Notes under the pieces: generated by a model
The model's input: the letters and a program-made list of their open reading frames with translations, nothing else
What the model was told of the DNA's origin: nothing
The model's database searches: none
Position numbers and translations under genes: made by a program
NCBI GenBank assembly: GCA_944474755.1
Contig: OX104114.1
Span: forward strand, 28,233,220-28,297,219
Direction of reading: 5' to 3'
DNA: 64,000 bases
DNA from: Limnoperna fortunei
Lineage: Eukaryota > Mollusca > Bivalvia > Mytilida > Modiolidae
In this document: positions 13,000 through 25,029 of the stretch, in pieces
Position numbering within the stretch: the stretch's first letter is position 1
How the letters are laid out: every line of letters begins with the position of its first letter

Positions 13000-14135
13000 T
13001 TTATATGTACAGAAGGAATAACAACTTACAAGAAACTATGTACATTAGGATTCAGTTAGTGAATACCTCTTTGAACTTTATTAGAATATCAAACAAATCA
13101 AGTTTATTTAAAAATTAAAATCTCTTTAATAAAATTGTTGAATCACTACATTTTGTACATGTTATAAATCGAACACGAGTAGGTAAATATATTTTAAACA
13201 CCTTTATAAATTTAATAATCAAACAATGGTATATACCATTTAACGTCACTGATGTACTTATAATTACAACGTATATTTATTGTGCGGTTGGTTCTGTAAT
13301 TTGACAGAAGTCGTTGGGTAAGCCTTTCTAGGTAAAAATGTACTGCTAAAATATTACTATTTCTATATATGTAGTTCCTGATATATAACGGACACCTGTA
13401 TATAAGCAACCACTGTGTTATATACAGGCAATTTGGATCAAGACATTCCCAACAAAGCAGCGTACGTCAGGCTGAGATATCCAGAATATCCCATTGTTTC
13501 TCCACCCCTCGCAAGAGGCTCAAAGACTAAATAATTGGGTTTGAAAATAATAAATTTATCTCCAAATCGGGGGACATACGGGTAAACTTCACCTCATGGT
13601 TAGTATTTGTATAAACACCCATGTCTGCTTAATATAGATAAATGGTATTTAGTATAAATAAAGGGCAATCTGTCCATGTAATAAATAATAGAGGCTGGAA
13701 GTCGATATCAGTTATTAGCTCTCATTATCAGTATCTATATTAGCCTTGGAGAACAGGACGATAAGTTACTTTCCTGCCAGAAAGACTGTGTACATGGTAC
13801 ACGACTCTATCCATGGCATTAGGAATAAGACAGACAAAATTAAAACTGTTTTCATTCAAGTTGAGTCAATCATTTTTGTAAACCAAACTTTAGTGTAGAT
13901 AATTTTCATGAAAAATAAAAAGCGTCTGTATATTATGCAGCACGTTACAATAGGTTAAGTAAATGTTTGTGGTGCGTTTTATAGGTTTTTTGATTAAGGC
14001 GCTCAGTTGGTGGAGTCTCAATGATGCTATCAACCAGCAAACTTACTAGGTATAGGATCGTCATCATGACGATGGGGCATAAACAAATAATAATGATAAT
14101 ACCATCCTCCCCAATAAGCAGTCATAGTAATTATA
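13000..14135. other. Non-coding stretch, nothing recognised
   Basis: No gene, RNA or repeat that I can support. Confidence 0.4.
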
Positions 14136-14140
14136 CAATA

Positions 14141-14302
14141 GTTATATAGAGGGCATTGTCGTGATATCTTGACTGCACAAGGGAGAGTGGTATTGCCTGA
14201 AACATTTATAATGCCCGAGCCAAAGGCGAGGGCATTATCAATGTTAAAAGCAATACCTTTGTCCCGAGTGCTGTCAAGTATCATGACAATGCCAGTTATA
14301 TA
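14141..14302. mobile_element. Palindromic MITE (family M2)
   Basis: The left half from 'gttatatagagggcattgtc' and the right half ending 'gacaatgccagttatata' are inverted repeats along most of their length. Paired segments are cttgactgcac with gtgctgtcaag, ggtattgc with gcaatacc, and aacattta with taaaagtt-like sequence. The centre is a small hairpin of gcccgagcc / ggcgagggc. About 160 bp, no coding capacity. Confidence 0.75.
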
Positions 14303-14551
14303 AGCAACTATTATTTTTATTATATTGAAGAATTAAGAAACCATGTGTTTAAGACTGTATTATTTTAATTTGTAGCTGCTTGCTGTATGATTTGAATGTG
14401 GGCCTCATGATGTATCATTGTTTGGTATTTTTAGGCGTACACATTTAGTTTTCTAAATTTTATGACATCTTTTCCTCATTTAGGTTGTACGGGTACATTT
14501 AATTTTTTTTATAAATTACAAATAAACAGTTTGATGCTGCTTGTTACTGGA

Positions 14552-14611
14552 GAGGGCATTATCACGACGTAATAACGCCAGCGGGCGTTATCACGTCGTG
14601 GTAATGCCCTC
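14552..14611. repeat. Short palindrome related to MITE family M2
   Basis: The arms 'gagggcattatcacgacg' plus 'taataacgcc' and 'ggcgttatcacgtcgtgg' plus 'taatgccctc' are 28-bp inverted repeats with two mismatches and a 4-base centre. It shares the GAGGGCATT terminus with the element 250 bp upstream and may be a deletion derivative of the same family. Confidence 0.75.
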
Positions 14612-14695
14612 ATGCCAAATTACTGCAGATTAATTCATACCAGCTGACCTTGTTTTATCCAATTGAAACAAACATAATTTTACTGATATGAAATA

Positions 14696-14800
14696 ATCCA
14701 TTTTACTTTATTTTTTATACCCCCGCCCCCTAGAGGAGATAGGGGTATATTGTTTTCAGAGTCGGTGTGAATTAGTGTGTGCATGTGTCTGTCCCTGACA
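14696..14800. repeat. Terminus of dispersed TTTATACCCCC element, inverted orientation
   Basis: It starts 'ttttttatacccccgcccc' and continues to 'taggggtatattg', with a TGTCTGTCC stretch at 14,787-14,796. This is the reverse-complement style of the ends at 5,285-5,302 and 6,955-6,968. Confidence 0.5.
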
Positions 14801-14809
14801 ATTTTTCGT

Positions 14810-17273
14810 TACATTTCTCTCTCGGCTATAATAAATGATACAACACTTACATTTTGTCAATAGATTTGTTTGATCATTCCATTTGTGATATTTATTTTCA
14901 GACCTCTATAAAGTTTTAGAGCGAAGGTATCATCAAGGAGCATTTGCTCACGGTAATCCTTTTTTAATTGATATGCGCAACCTACATGGAACGGGTTAGT
15001 TGAACACCTTGTCTTGTTTTTTTTTACTTGTTCGAATGCTTAACATGGGTGCATTCATAAAAACTATTATTCATGCATTTACTTAGACCATTATTACGAT
15101 TTTATCCCATTTTTTTTCTAAAAATTAATTTGACCGCAAAACATACATTTTCTGTGGCTTAATTTGTCATCATTTCTTAGTTTTCTCAGCGTAAAAGACC
15201 AACAAGTCTACTTACAAGACAAACAGGTAAGGTATGAACTGCTACTCAAATCGCTAGTATACTTCATGGCGAACTAGCTCATAGCCACTACATTTTCATC
15301 CCACTTAATCCAATATTCAAGATAAGGAAACCCGAATAAGTTGTTTTTCTTTATATGATTGTGGACCTTGCAATTTTGTTTCTAAAGCAGACGAATCAAA
15401 TTATAATTGATGTAAAGGGCGAAAAAAAAATCATACAAACAGGGCAATTAGGGGCTTGCAAATAATCGTCTTTGCAAAATGTCAACAAAAGATTTTTATG
15501 AATTCTATTTAACTATAACACTTATAAATTAATAATTAAATAAATAAAACACAGTAAAAATTATTACATACCTGTTTTCAATCTGGAAAATAATTGCGAT
15601 TTTTTCCGTAACCATGGCAACAAAGTCTGTACTTCAAAATCTTGTCTAAGTTTCGGAGGTTTGGATATAACTTGTATAACTTTATCCAGTGAATTCGACA
15701 TTCTTCTTTTTCAGTTTCATTAGACGCACCAACCCCGGTGGTTCGAATGACAATACTTTTTCATTTATATTTTAATCCGGCAATATATATTGCAAATTTA
15801 TGATTAAAGATCGTTTCTTGGTTTGGTAACGCCTACATCCTTTTAACCGTGAAACTGAAAGTATTATTGAAGAGCTTCTTCAATTATTTTATAAGTGTTT
15901 TCACATTCATGCTATGAATTATTGTCCTTTAAGTCATCAAAATGGTCCCGTAGCGCATGTCACCGCTATGCTTTTTACGACATTTCCCACAGCTTTACGA
16001 CATTTACAATAAGCCGTTAGATGATGATAATTTAACGAATCCGTAGAGCTGGCTAATTGGAATAAAATCCATGAAATAATACAAACAGTTGTTTAACAGG
16101 GCATTATAATTGTTTAGCGAAAGTAAATATTTCATAAACCAATAAAACAACGTGTGGACAATGTTCAATGCTATCATAAAATCAAATTTGGGTACATAAA
16201 AACTACACAAACATAAGGTTCAAAGATTGAGAGGTTTAAGTGCAGCCTTATACATTTGATCAGTAAACAATTAACTTGTTTTGGTTTACCATTAAACGGG
16301 TGTCAGAGGTAATTGACTTATATTTACGAAAATCTCGCTCAGTCTGTTTGCCTAGCTCTTCAGAATTTAAAGAGTAACTTAATAAACTCATAAACAAAAA
16401 AGTTTTTATTTGACCATAATATATGTTTATATTTTTAATTACTTTTCTAAACTCTGACAAGTACGTTTTCTTGATTGTAAGTCTTAACGTTGAAAATGCG
16501 TGATTTCGGTTAAATAAAAAGAAGTCAATACCTTTCGCACTAAAAAGTATATCGAGATAGTTTCGTATTCCTTTATAAAAATTACAAGATAATAGTTTTA
16601 AAAATTATTTAATACTTCAAACACGTATAAATAAACTATGTGGAAAAATGAAAATTGCAATTAACGGACATATTTACATATTTTATCAAAATATGAGTTT
16701 ATATTTCATAAGGAGTTACATCATCAACATGTCATCTTTATCGTAGCCACCATAGAAATACCGGCCACACTCTCACTCTGTCCGCTCTGGCCAATTCGGT
16801 TAAATGTTATGAGTTAATTTTTAAATTTATACTCACGCATGCCCCGCGGTGCACACATTTTATAATTACATTTTTATCACTGATTGTTTCAAATGCACTT
16901 GTACCTGACTTTTAACATTTTCAAATTGAACTTCTTTTTAATCTTTGCACTAAATAGTTGACTATTCAACCTGCATGCACACGAGGAATCGGTTTTAAAA
17001 CGGTGTATGGTTTTCCGGTTGATGTGAAATCGAGGCGGAAACAACATGAAAGTTCTCAATAATTCGTATTGAATTTTTGACATACGATACTGGCATTCCC
17101 ATCAATAACAATTGAGATGTCATTTACCAGTTAAACAGAAAGATCTGTTGACACTTCGTAAAAACCAAACAAAAAACAACGGAATGATTTCCTAAAGGAC
17201 AAAAGCGTCAAACATAAATAAAACATTTAACCAATTATTCGATAAAATAAATATAGAATAAACATCAACGAGT
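14810..17273. other. Non-coding stretch, nothing recognised
   Basis: AT-rich. Short open frames at 16,004-16,210, 16,260-16,460 and 16,889-17,083 (minus) have no recognisable features. Confidence 0.4.
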
Positions 17274-18499
17274 TGGCTATCAAATAAACAATTGAAGTGA
17301 ACTAAATATATCTGAAAAACAATGAACTATAAAAATGTACTGAAAGTATATATTTACTAAAGTTACACTGGGATTCTCCTTCTCCTGATGATTTTCTGGG
17401 AAAAACACAAATCCCTGTGTCTGACTGATTGATTTTAACTAAGTTAGCGGTATACAACCTTTTGTTCGAGTTCTGATATACCAATTTATTAATTACAATA
17501 ATTAAAAATGCGTGCTGGTATTTCTCCGCTTATGCTTTGTTTTTTAGTGCTAAGAAGATTGTCCGTGTTATAAAAACTACTAAATCTTGTTTATACAAAT
17601 ATTAAAATTGTTGAAAGTTCGCTGGGGTCTTTAAAATTTCGGATGCTCTACAAATTAAATAGAAAGTTAATGAGAAATTTTTAACCATAGATTCAAATAA
17701 CATAAACTATACACCTAATTTGCCAGAAGCGAGCTTTTTTGCGTTAAAGCTTATATGAAATATCAAAAATGCGACATGAATGGTCGCATCCGGCCACCAT
17801 GTTGCATTTCCAAACGTTTTGTTTTTCAATTCCCACTACAGCTTTGCTTAACAAATTACCTGTGTTTAATTATATTACATTTTTCCATATTTTTGACAAT
17901 AGCTGAAACAATGTTTTTAGTTTTACAACCATATGAGTCATGTCAACCATAAAAATCACAATATCATCCATGTACATGTGACATTCCGCGAACTATTTCT
18001 GGTTACGTTTGTTTGTTTGTTTAAATGGTGTTTTAACGCCACTTTCAGCAATTTATCAGCTATATCATGGCGTCCCAGTTTTGATTGGGAGAGGAAGTCG
18101 GAGTACAGAGAACCCCCGATTTCTGGTTACGTTGCAAGTGACAAGATACAATGACTGTATTTCTAAATACAACAATTGGTGGGTGTGGCGTGGGTCGATA
18201 AACGTAGTTAAATTATCCTCATAAAAACGTCTTGCAGAAAACCAGAGTTTTTATATTTTAAACCAGTTCTTTTTCTGTTATTGGCGGTTTTCTACTGTTA
18301 ACATGAAATGTGGTCTAAGGGAGATAAATACTACATCGTAGTGCTGTTTCCTCTTGCGACACTACGACTTTAGGAACGTATTATGTAAGATGCCTGAAAC
18401 GTAGGCAGCTTGTTGTTTATTGGAAGCAGTCGTTGAATAGAGAACTTAGATGTAACACGGCCCGGTTAATACACACTGTATTTTGATTGACTAGTTGCA
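17274..18499 (+). repeat. Long direct repeat, copy 1 (left flank of LINE)
   Basis: This 1,226-bp block is repeated at 23,778-25,029. By eye the copies differ at about eight single bases and five small indels. The left copy ends exactly where the LINE begins ('ctagttgca' then LINE), and the right copy begins exactly where the LINE's ATGA tail ends. That abutting arrangement is what a target-site duplication produces, though the length is extreme. The block includes a SINE A fragment (about 18,020-18,150) and no gene. Confidence 0.9.
18020..18150 (-). mobile_element. SINE (family A) 3' fragment inside direct repeat copy 1
   Basis: It starts with 'gtttgtttgtttaaatgg' (the reverse of an (AAAC)n tail), then 'acgccactttcagcaattt', 'ctatatcatggcgtcc' and 'gagaggaagtcggagtac'. 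This is the reverse complement of the 3' half of the SINE at 44,170-44,446. The same fragment recurs in the second direct repeat at about 24,552-24,680. Confidence 0.75.
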
Positions 18500-18503
18500 A
18501 GTC

Positions 18504-18850
18504 ATGATACAAAACTTGATTAGTAGAGTAGATGATCTAGACAAATCAAAAGTTGACAAACAAAAGCATATTGATGCGCTACAAAAAGATAACGATAAAC
18601 TGAAACTCGAACTCGCAAACATAAAGGAAAAATTTGATCAACATGTCAATGTTACAGGTAGAAAGTTGACACAACACGACTCGTCACTAAGACATCTCAA
18701 TCAGCAATCCAAATCTGTCAGTGAATTTGACTATCACTCGTATTTACGAAGAGACAAACAAATTGAAGATGAGCTTGTACGACACGGAAAATTGTGCGTA
18801 ACGATACAAAAAACTATTAGTGATTTAAAGATCAATTGTCAACAGTCTTA
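18504..18850 (+). pseudogene. LINE ORF1, N-terminal part (coiled coil), 5'-truncated
   Basis: The frame encodes a charged, heptad-like coiled coil (ISRVDDLDKSKVDKQKHIDA and onwards, rich in K/D/E/L), the usual self-association region of LINE ORF1 RNA-binding proteins. The frame is open up to 18,850, where a SINE is inserted. It resumes in the same frame after the SINE's second target duplication, so 18,504-18,850 plus 19,363-20,062 is one interrupted ORF. The true 5' end is probably missing, since the LINE begins only a few bases upstream. Confidence 0.8.
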
Positions 18851-19350
18851 GCCCCGTGCGGGATCCGGGTGGCTAAAAGAATAGACCGCAGTCGCGCTAG
18901 CTTGTCGTAAAAGGCGACTAAATAGCGCCCAGTACCCTGACCGGTGTGTCAGGTCGGTTTGCCTAAAGACCGACTGGGATGTGTGCCCCAGGTGGTTGAA
19001 TGGGGTACCCCTGGCAAGCTGGGGTTGTCAGGCCATAATACGGAAAACCTGACCGCAAACCATATTAGTGCACCGTGTTGGGAAAATGCCACGTTCCTCG
19101 CACGTTAAAGAACGCTGCTGTAGTATTCGCTATGAGTAGGGATTTCGATCCCGCTACAGGAGGCTAAATTGCCCGACCCTATCCATCCTCCCATTTGCCA
19201 GTGGCAATCTAAAATCCGTTACCCCTATTTTTCCCTGTGTCCCATCCCATTTTCCTTCATCATCATTTCATGTTCATCGCCTGAATATAGCTGAAATATT
19301 GCTGCTCGGGCGTTAAACACCATTAATCAATCAATCAATCAATCAATCAA
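18851..19350 (+). mobile_element. Full-length SINE (family B) inserted in LINE ORF1
   Basis: About 500 bp, starting GCCCCGTGCGGGATCC and ending 'gggcgttaaacaccatt' followed by (AATC)n. A 12-bp target duplication, TCAACAGTCTTA, lies at 18,839-18,850 and 19,351-19,362. Its head does not look like a tRNA to me and I cannot assign its origin. The 3' segment 'atagctgaaatattgctg' is shared with SINE family A. This is the reference copy for the other family B fragments in the window (1.0, 12.1, 33.2, 56.0 and 60.4 kb). Confidence 0.9.
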
Positions 19351-19362
19351 TCAACAGTCTTA

Positions 19363-20062
19363 TGCATCAAGGGCTACCCCGAATATTACCCCAGCTAAAG
19401 GCAGTGAACACATGTCTGACCAAGTAAATAAATCACCTGAGTGCACTGAGGGTATGACTAACGGTAATGTTGATAAACTTGAGTCTCAACGTACTTCGGA
19501 AATAACAGTAAACGACACCGGTACGAAGTCTTTTAAAAAGCTAAGCGATGATACCAATACCGATATAAATAAAAAACTAGAGGCTCGAAACTCCGTCGGA
19601 ACCTACGCTATGCCGATCAACAACATTGAAAAGAACGCCATCGGCAATTTAAATACTAGGGATAAAGACCGTAATGTTTCAACGACATACAAGATCCCGG
19701 TTAGAGTACAAGGGTCTACTAGCGACCTTAAATCTATCAATGAGAACTTTTTCACTGGTGTCACGAGAAAGAAAACCGCAAGGTTTTATTTGTCTGGTAT
19801 CGATGTCAAGTCAACACATTCCGGAATATTAGCTCACTTAGAGAGTAGGAATATTGAAGTTACGCACTTAAAATTGTTCAGACGTGACAATTCGAGATAC
19901 ATATCGGCTAAACGTAATGTTGCAGTGCGATGTGCAGCTGCAATTGAAGTGGACCATTTTTGGCCAAAAGGTGTGTACTGTAGACGTTGGTACAGCAGCA
20001 GAGAGTGGTACAGCCGCTATACCGAAGAGCAACCCACATCTTATGAACAATGTACTCAGTAA
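19363..20062 (+). pseudogene. LINE ORF1, C-terminal part
   Basis: It continues the ORF1 frame beyond the SINE (YASRATPNITPAKGSEHMSD and onwards) through a Ser/Asn/Thr-rich linker into a folded segment beginning near ARFYLSGIDVKSTHSG and ending near HFWPKGVYCRRW. A pattern of hydrophobic-SGI, then K/R-rich loops, then 'fWP-Gv' is common in ORF1 proteins of animal APE-type LINEs and fits an RNA-binding role. It ends at a stop at 20,062, some 70 bases before ORF2. Function is inferred from position and pattern, not from a clear domain signature. Confidence 0.7.
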
Positions 20063-20130
20063 TATTATGTAAACCTGTAATTAAAACAGTTTCTTTTTCT
20101 GTTATGTTTTTGACATCAACAATAGTATTA

Positions 20131-23100
20131 ATGATGAACTTTTCTATTTTATCTTGGAATGTGCGAGGAATAATGTCCTCAACTGTGTGTTTAAATAAGT
20201 TATTGAACTATCATAAAATTGATATTTGCGTATTATCAGAGCACAAATTAAAAGAACAATCATTATTTTTTCTGCATACTATTGAAACGGGTTATAAATG
20301 TATTTGTAAAGCTGATTTTTTACCTAATGAGTATAATGCATATCATGGTAAAGGCGGCGTAGCCATATTGTATAAATCAATATTAGATTTTCAGAATGTA
20401 AGTGAAATTTCAGATATAGCCTCTGAACGAATAGTTGGGTTAGAATTAAAGCATAAAAGCAGAGGTTCATTATATTTTTGCAGCTTATCTTCCTGCTGAT
20501 GAATCTATTGAAAAATATAAAACTGAAGTTGACATACTTGATAGTCTGTTTAATTACTATTCTAAATTTGGGTCTGTTATTGTAGCTGGTGATCTTAATG
20601 CTAGCTGTCTTAAGAAAGATGTAGGAAAAACAAACAAATATAAATCTCAGTATTTATGTCGTTTTGTTACACAGAATAACATGTTAACACCCGAAAAGAA
20701 AATTAATGTAATTGGTCCAAACTATTCTTTTATCTCAAAAGAAACTATGTTAGATTATATTTTGCTAGATGAATCTCTAGAAAATAGTATTGTATCTTAT
20801 GAAATCCTTGCTGATGGATCTTTCAGCAACACCTCCGACCATTTACCTTTGTTAGTTAAATTGAGCATTGATATATGCCCCCATATTGTGTTGACTCCCA
20901 GTAGCAGATTCCCCGCCTGGCACAAGATAAACGACACACATGTGAAAAATTACCAAAATGAACTGATTAATTCAATGGAAACCTTTTAATTCGAAAAATG
21001 GAATCAGAAAAAGTATATATTGACTCTTGTTATGTTGATCTTGTAAATGAACTTCACCGCGCTGCGAAAATAACATTACCAAAATGCGGTTTTAATCCTT
21101 TTACAAAACCCTACTGGAATGCGGAAGTTAAAGCTGCCCATGACTTTGAACGATATATGCGAAAAATTTGGATAGAAAATGGTAGGCCAAGAGGCATGCA
21201 GTTTGATTCATATAAAAACTACAAGCAAGCGAAATATGAGTTTAGACGTGTTCAACAGTATGCAAGTAAGCAATATATAGAAACTTGCTTCAGTGATATA
21301 AATGAAGCAGCGGAATGTGACCTCCGCCTTTTCTGGAAACTTGTCAAACGTTTCAAACCAAGTAAATCCAAAATATATCCAGAACTTTGTTATACTAACA
21401 TTTTTTACAATACACCTGAGACGATAGCTAAAGCATTCGCCGACTACTTTACCGAACTTTATAAACCTGATGAAAACAGTATTTTCGACGAGGTAAGTAA
21501 ATTACACGTTGAATCTGCATATAAAGACATTATTAATAAAGAAAGTGACTCAAATGAACAGTTACCAGGAGGAGAAATCACTGAACATGAAGTGTTGCTT
21601 ATTGTGAGACAGTTGAAACGACGTAAAGCCAGTGGATGCGATATGGTACAACATGAACACCTAATATATGGCGGTCAAAGTGTTGTTAAGGCGTTATCAA
21701 ACTTATTCAACCTTATTGTTAAACATGGAAAATTACCGAATGAATGGAAATATGGACTTGTCGTACCGATTTTTAAAGGTGGTGATAAATCTAAACGATC
21801 ACCTGACAAATATCGTCCAATTAGCTTGCTCTCTTGTGTACTTAAAGTCTTTGAGCATATTATTCGGAATCGTTTAATGGACAATGTTTTTAGCGATAAG
21901 CATTTCCCCAATTCCCAACAGCAAGGGTTTCAAAAACATTTAAGTTGTATGACTGCTTCATTTAACTAACATGAAACCATTTTTTATAATCTTGAAATGT
22001 CGAGCAAAGTATTTGTCGCCTTCCTGGACAGCAGGAAAGCGTTTATCACGGTTTGGAGGGTCGCCCTTATGTATAAGTTACATAAACTGGGTGTCAGGGG
22101 TAAAATATGGAAAATCATAAACGATTTTCATGTTAATACCAAAAGTGCAGTTGTAGTAAATCAAACCCAGTCATCCTTTTTTCCTGTCCAAGAAGGAGTG
22201 AGACAAGGGGGTGTGTTGTCTGGTTTATTGTACTTAGTATTTATTGATCAATTACTGTTTGAAATCGAAACATGTAATAAGAAAACTGGTATTTTAAATA
22301 TTAATAGCTGTTGTCCCTGCCTTGCTGGTGACGTTTCATGTATTGCCACAACCCCAACAGGTCTCCAACGTATGCTCGATGCGTGTACTTACTATGCCTA
22401 CAAATGGAGATTTAATTTTAATGCAAAAAAATCACATGTTATGCAATTTTATAGTAATTCTAGAGAAGCCAATATTCAATATTGTTGGTATATAAGTAAT
22501 GAACTTGTTCCAACAACTGACACACACTCTCATTTAGGTATCGAAATGAACTCTAACCTACGATATAGCGAACGGATTGAAAACCTTTGCCGAAAATACT
22601 TTCTTTGCGACTCGTGCTATCTATACTAAAGATACGAATCCGTGTGTTTCTCTACACATATACAAAACTGTTGTGCTACCAACTGTACTTTATGGCTGCG
22701 AAGTTTGGTCGAATTTGAAAAACAGTGATATTTCTATACTTGATAAATTCCAACATTTTATAGTGAAATATATATTGAACTTAAAAGTGACGACTAGATC
22801 AGATATGTGTCAAAGTTTACTTGGACTCCATGCAATTTTAACTTGTATAGATAAGCGAAAACTAAGTTTCTTACAGAAGCTTTGCAACATGGAGGACGAA
22901 CAATTGTCGAAAAAGATTTTCCTAACAAGACTTTTTTCGTACTTTATCGACAATAGTCGCACTCAGCATGGATATATCCCTGACATAATTAAAATACTGG
23001 TGAAATACAAACTAGAAGAATATTTATCTAACTTTATGACACATGGACATTTTCCTAGCAAGATGATATGGAAATCAATCGTAAAAAACAGTGTTGAAAA

Positions 23101-23536
23101 AGTCCAAACTGAAAATTGGTCAAACCGTGTGAATAATCATGATGACTTTCTCAGATTTATTAACATTCATAAGTCGGTTAGTATTGCTAACGTTTTCAAA
23201 ACAGCCAAGTGTAATAGAGAAGTCCGAACATCTTTATTTATTACTAAGTTGATAACTGACATTCCAAATTCTTCCGCGGGACTATGCATTATATGTAATA
23301 GACACCATGCAGATTTATATGTCCATGCTTGTTGCAATTGTCCGTCAACATATAACCTACAGGATCTGTGGTGGAATATGGTTACTGAACACTACCCGTT
23401 GGAAATGTTTGTTGAGCTTAATGCATACGACGAAGAACAACTCTATCAAGTGCTGTTAGGAAACTTACCAGACTCGTTTCAAGATGTAATCGATGCTGAA
23501 AACTTTACGAAATTAAACCATGCGCACATTATTTAA
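20131..23536 (+). pseudogene. LINE ORF2: APE endonuclease plus reverse transcriptase, disabled
   Basis: The endonuclease signature is complete in order: SWNVRG near 20,152, SEHK near 20,240, GGVAIL near 20,355, GDLNA near 20,590 and SDHLPL near 20,838. The reverse transcriptase follows, with YRPISLL near 21,810, FLDSRKAF near 22,021, VRQGGVLSG near 22,198 and FNAKKSHVMQF near 22,417. The catalytic YADD box is replaced by LAGD (about 22,322) and the usual AFD of motif A is AFI. A C-terminal C-x2-C..H..C segment (CIICNRHHADL) lies near 23,286. Lesions are a frameshift near 20,475, a stop plus frame change near 20,987, an in-frame TAA at 21,967-21,969 and a frame change near 22,575-22,625. The start is taken at ATGATGAAC before the endonuclease. 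Confidence 0.9.
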
Positions 23537-23756
23537 TGCATCGCTGAATATAACAGAACTCTTAAGTCGTGTACATGTATGAAACGTCACCAGTAACGTA
23601 TAAAATGCATGCAACGTAGTTATATTTATATTTTGTTTCATTTCATTTTATTATATTGTGTGTAAATATACATGCTCATAATTATGTTTGATTGTACATT
23701 GTATAATTCATAATTAATTTCATATTGTATTAATCTCATAATGAGGAATTAAAGAT

Positions 23757-23777
23757 ATGAATGAATGAATGAATGAA
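23757..23777 (+). repeat. ATGA/GAAT tail of the LINE
   Basis: About five copies of a 4-base unit after 'ggaattaaagat', typical of the 3' end of LINEs that prime on short repeats. The second 1.2-kb direct repeat begins at once after it. Confidence 0.85.
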
Positions 23778-25029
23778 TGGCTATCAAATAAACAATTGAA
23801 GTGAACTAAATATATCTTAAAAACAATGAACTATAAAAATGTACTGAAAGTATATATTTACTAAAGTTACACTGTGATTCTCCTTCTCCTGATCATTTTC
23901 TGGGAAAAACACAAATCCCTGTGTCTGACTGATTGATTTTAACTAAGTTAGCGGTATACAACCTTTTGTTCGAGTTCTGATATACCAATTTATTACAATA
24001 ATTAAAAATGCGTGCTGGTATTTCTCCGCTTATGCTTTGTTTTTTAGTGCTAAGAAGATTGTCCGTGTGCGAGTAGCAGTTATAAAAACTACTAAATCTT
24101 GTTTATACAAATATTAAAATTGTTGAAAGTTCGCTGGGGTCTTTAAAATTTCGGATGCTCTACAAATTAAATAGAAAGTTAATGAGAAATTTTAACCATA
24201 GATTCAAATAACATAAACTATACACCTAATTTGCCAGAAGCGAGCTTTTTTGCGTTAAAGCTTATTTGAAATATCAAAAATGCGACATGAATGGTCGCAT
24301 CCGGCCACCATGTTGCATTTCCAAACGTTTTGTTTTTCAATTCCCACTACAGCTTTGCTTAAACATTCTTTGGTTTAACCAATTACCTGTGTTTAATTAT
24401 ATTACATTTTTCCATATTTTTGACAATAGCTGAAACAATGTTTTTAGTTTTACAACCATATGAATCATGTCAACCATAAAAATCACAATATCATCCATGT
24501 ACATGTTGTGACATTCCGCGAACTATTTCTGGTTAAGTTTGTTTGTTTGTTTAAATGGTGTTTTAACGCCACTTTCAGCAATTTATCAGCTATATCATGG
24601 CGTCCCAGTTTTGATTGGGAGAGGAAGTCGGAGTACAGAGAACCCCCGATTTCTGGTTACGTTGCAAGTGACAAGATACAATGACTGTATTTCTAAATAC
24701 AACAATTGGTGGGTGTGGCGTGGGTCGATAAACGTAGTTAAATTATCCTCATAAAAACGTCTTGCAGAAAACCAGAGTTTTTATATTTTAAACCAGTTCT
24801 TTTTCTGTTATTGGCGGTTTTCTACTGTTAACATGAAATGTGGTCTAAGGGAGGTAAATACTACATCGTAGTGCTGTTTCCTCTTGCGACACTACGACTT
24901 TAGGAACGTATGATGTAAGATGCCTGAAACGTAGGCAGCTTGTTGTTTATTGGAAGCAGTCGTTGAATAGAGAACTTAGATGTAACACGGCCCGGTTAAT
25001 ACACACTGTATTTTGATTGACTAGTTGCA
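23778..25029 (+). repeat. Long direct repeat, copy 2 (right flank of LINE)
   Basis: Matches 17,274-18,499 from 'tggctatcaaataaac' to 'gactagttgca', about 99% identical at aligned bases by eye. It has extra blocks of roughly 12 and 16 bases, a 3-base insertion, and deletions of four bases and one base. After the repeat the sequence continues into DNA not seen after copy 1 ('tgtaattgcaag'), as expected for the original right flank of the target. Confidence 0.9.

Larger units (their letters stand above)
18500..23777 (+). mobile_element. APE-type non-LTR retrotransposon (LINE), 5'-truncated and inactivated
   Basis: The element runs from within ORF1 to a tail 'gaattaaagat' followed by (ATGA/GAAT)n. 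It carries the end of ORF1, then ORF2 with an endonuclease/exonuclease/phosphatase domain, a reverse transcriptase and a C-terminal cysteine/histidine segment. The APE endonuclease and the short tandem-repeat tail place it among CR1/L2/Jockey/I-like LINEs; I cannot fix the clade. It is dead: ORF1 is split by a SINE, and ORF2 has at least three frameshifts, one in-frame stop and altered reverse transcriptase motifs. It is flanked directly on both sides by the 1.2-kb direct repeat. Confidence 0.9.

Noticed and set aside
17274..25029. LTRs or Penelope-type terminal repeats around the reverse transcriptase
   Set aside because: The enclosed element has an APE endonuclease, ORF1 coiled coil and ATGA tail, as in LINEs. 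No integrase or GIY-YIG domain was seen.
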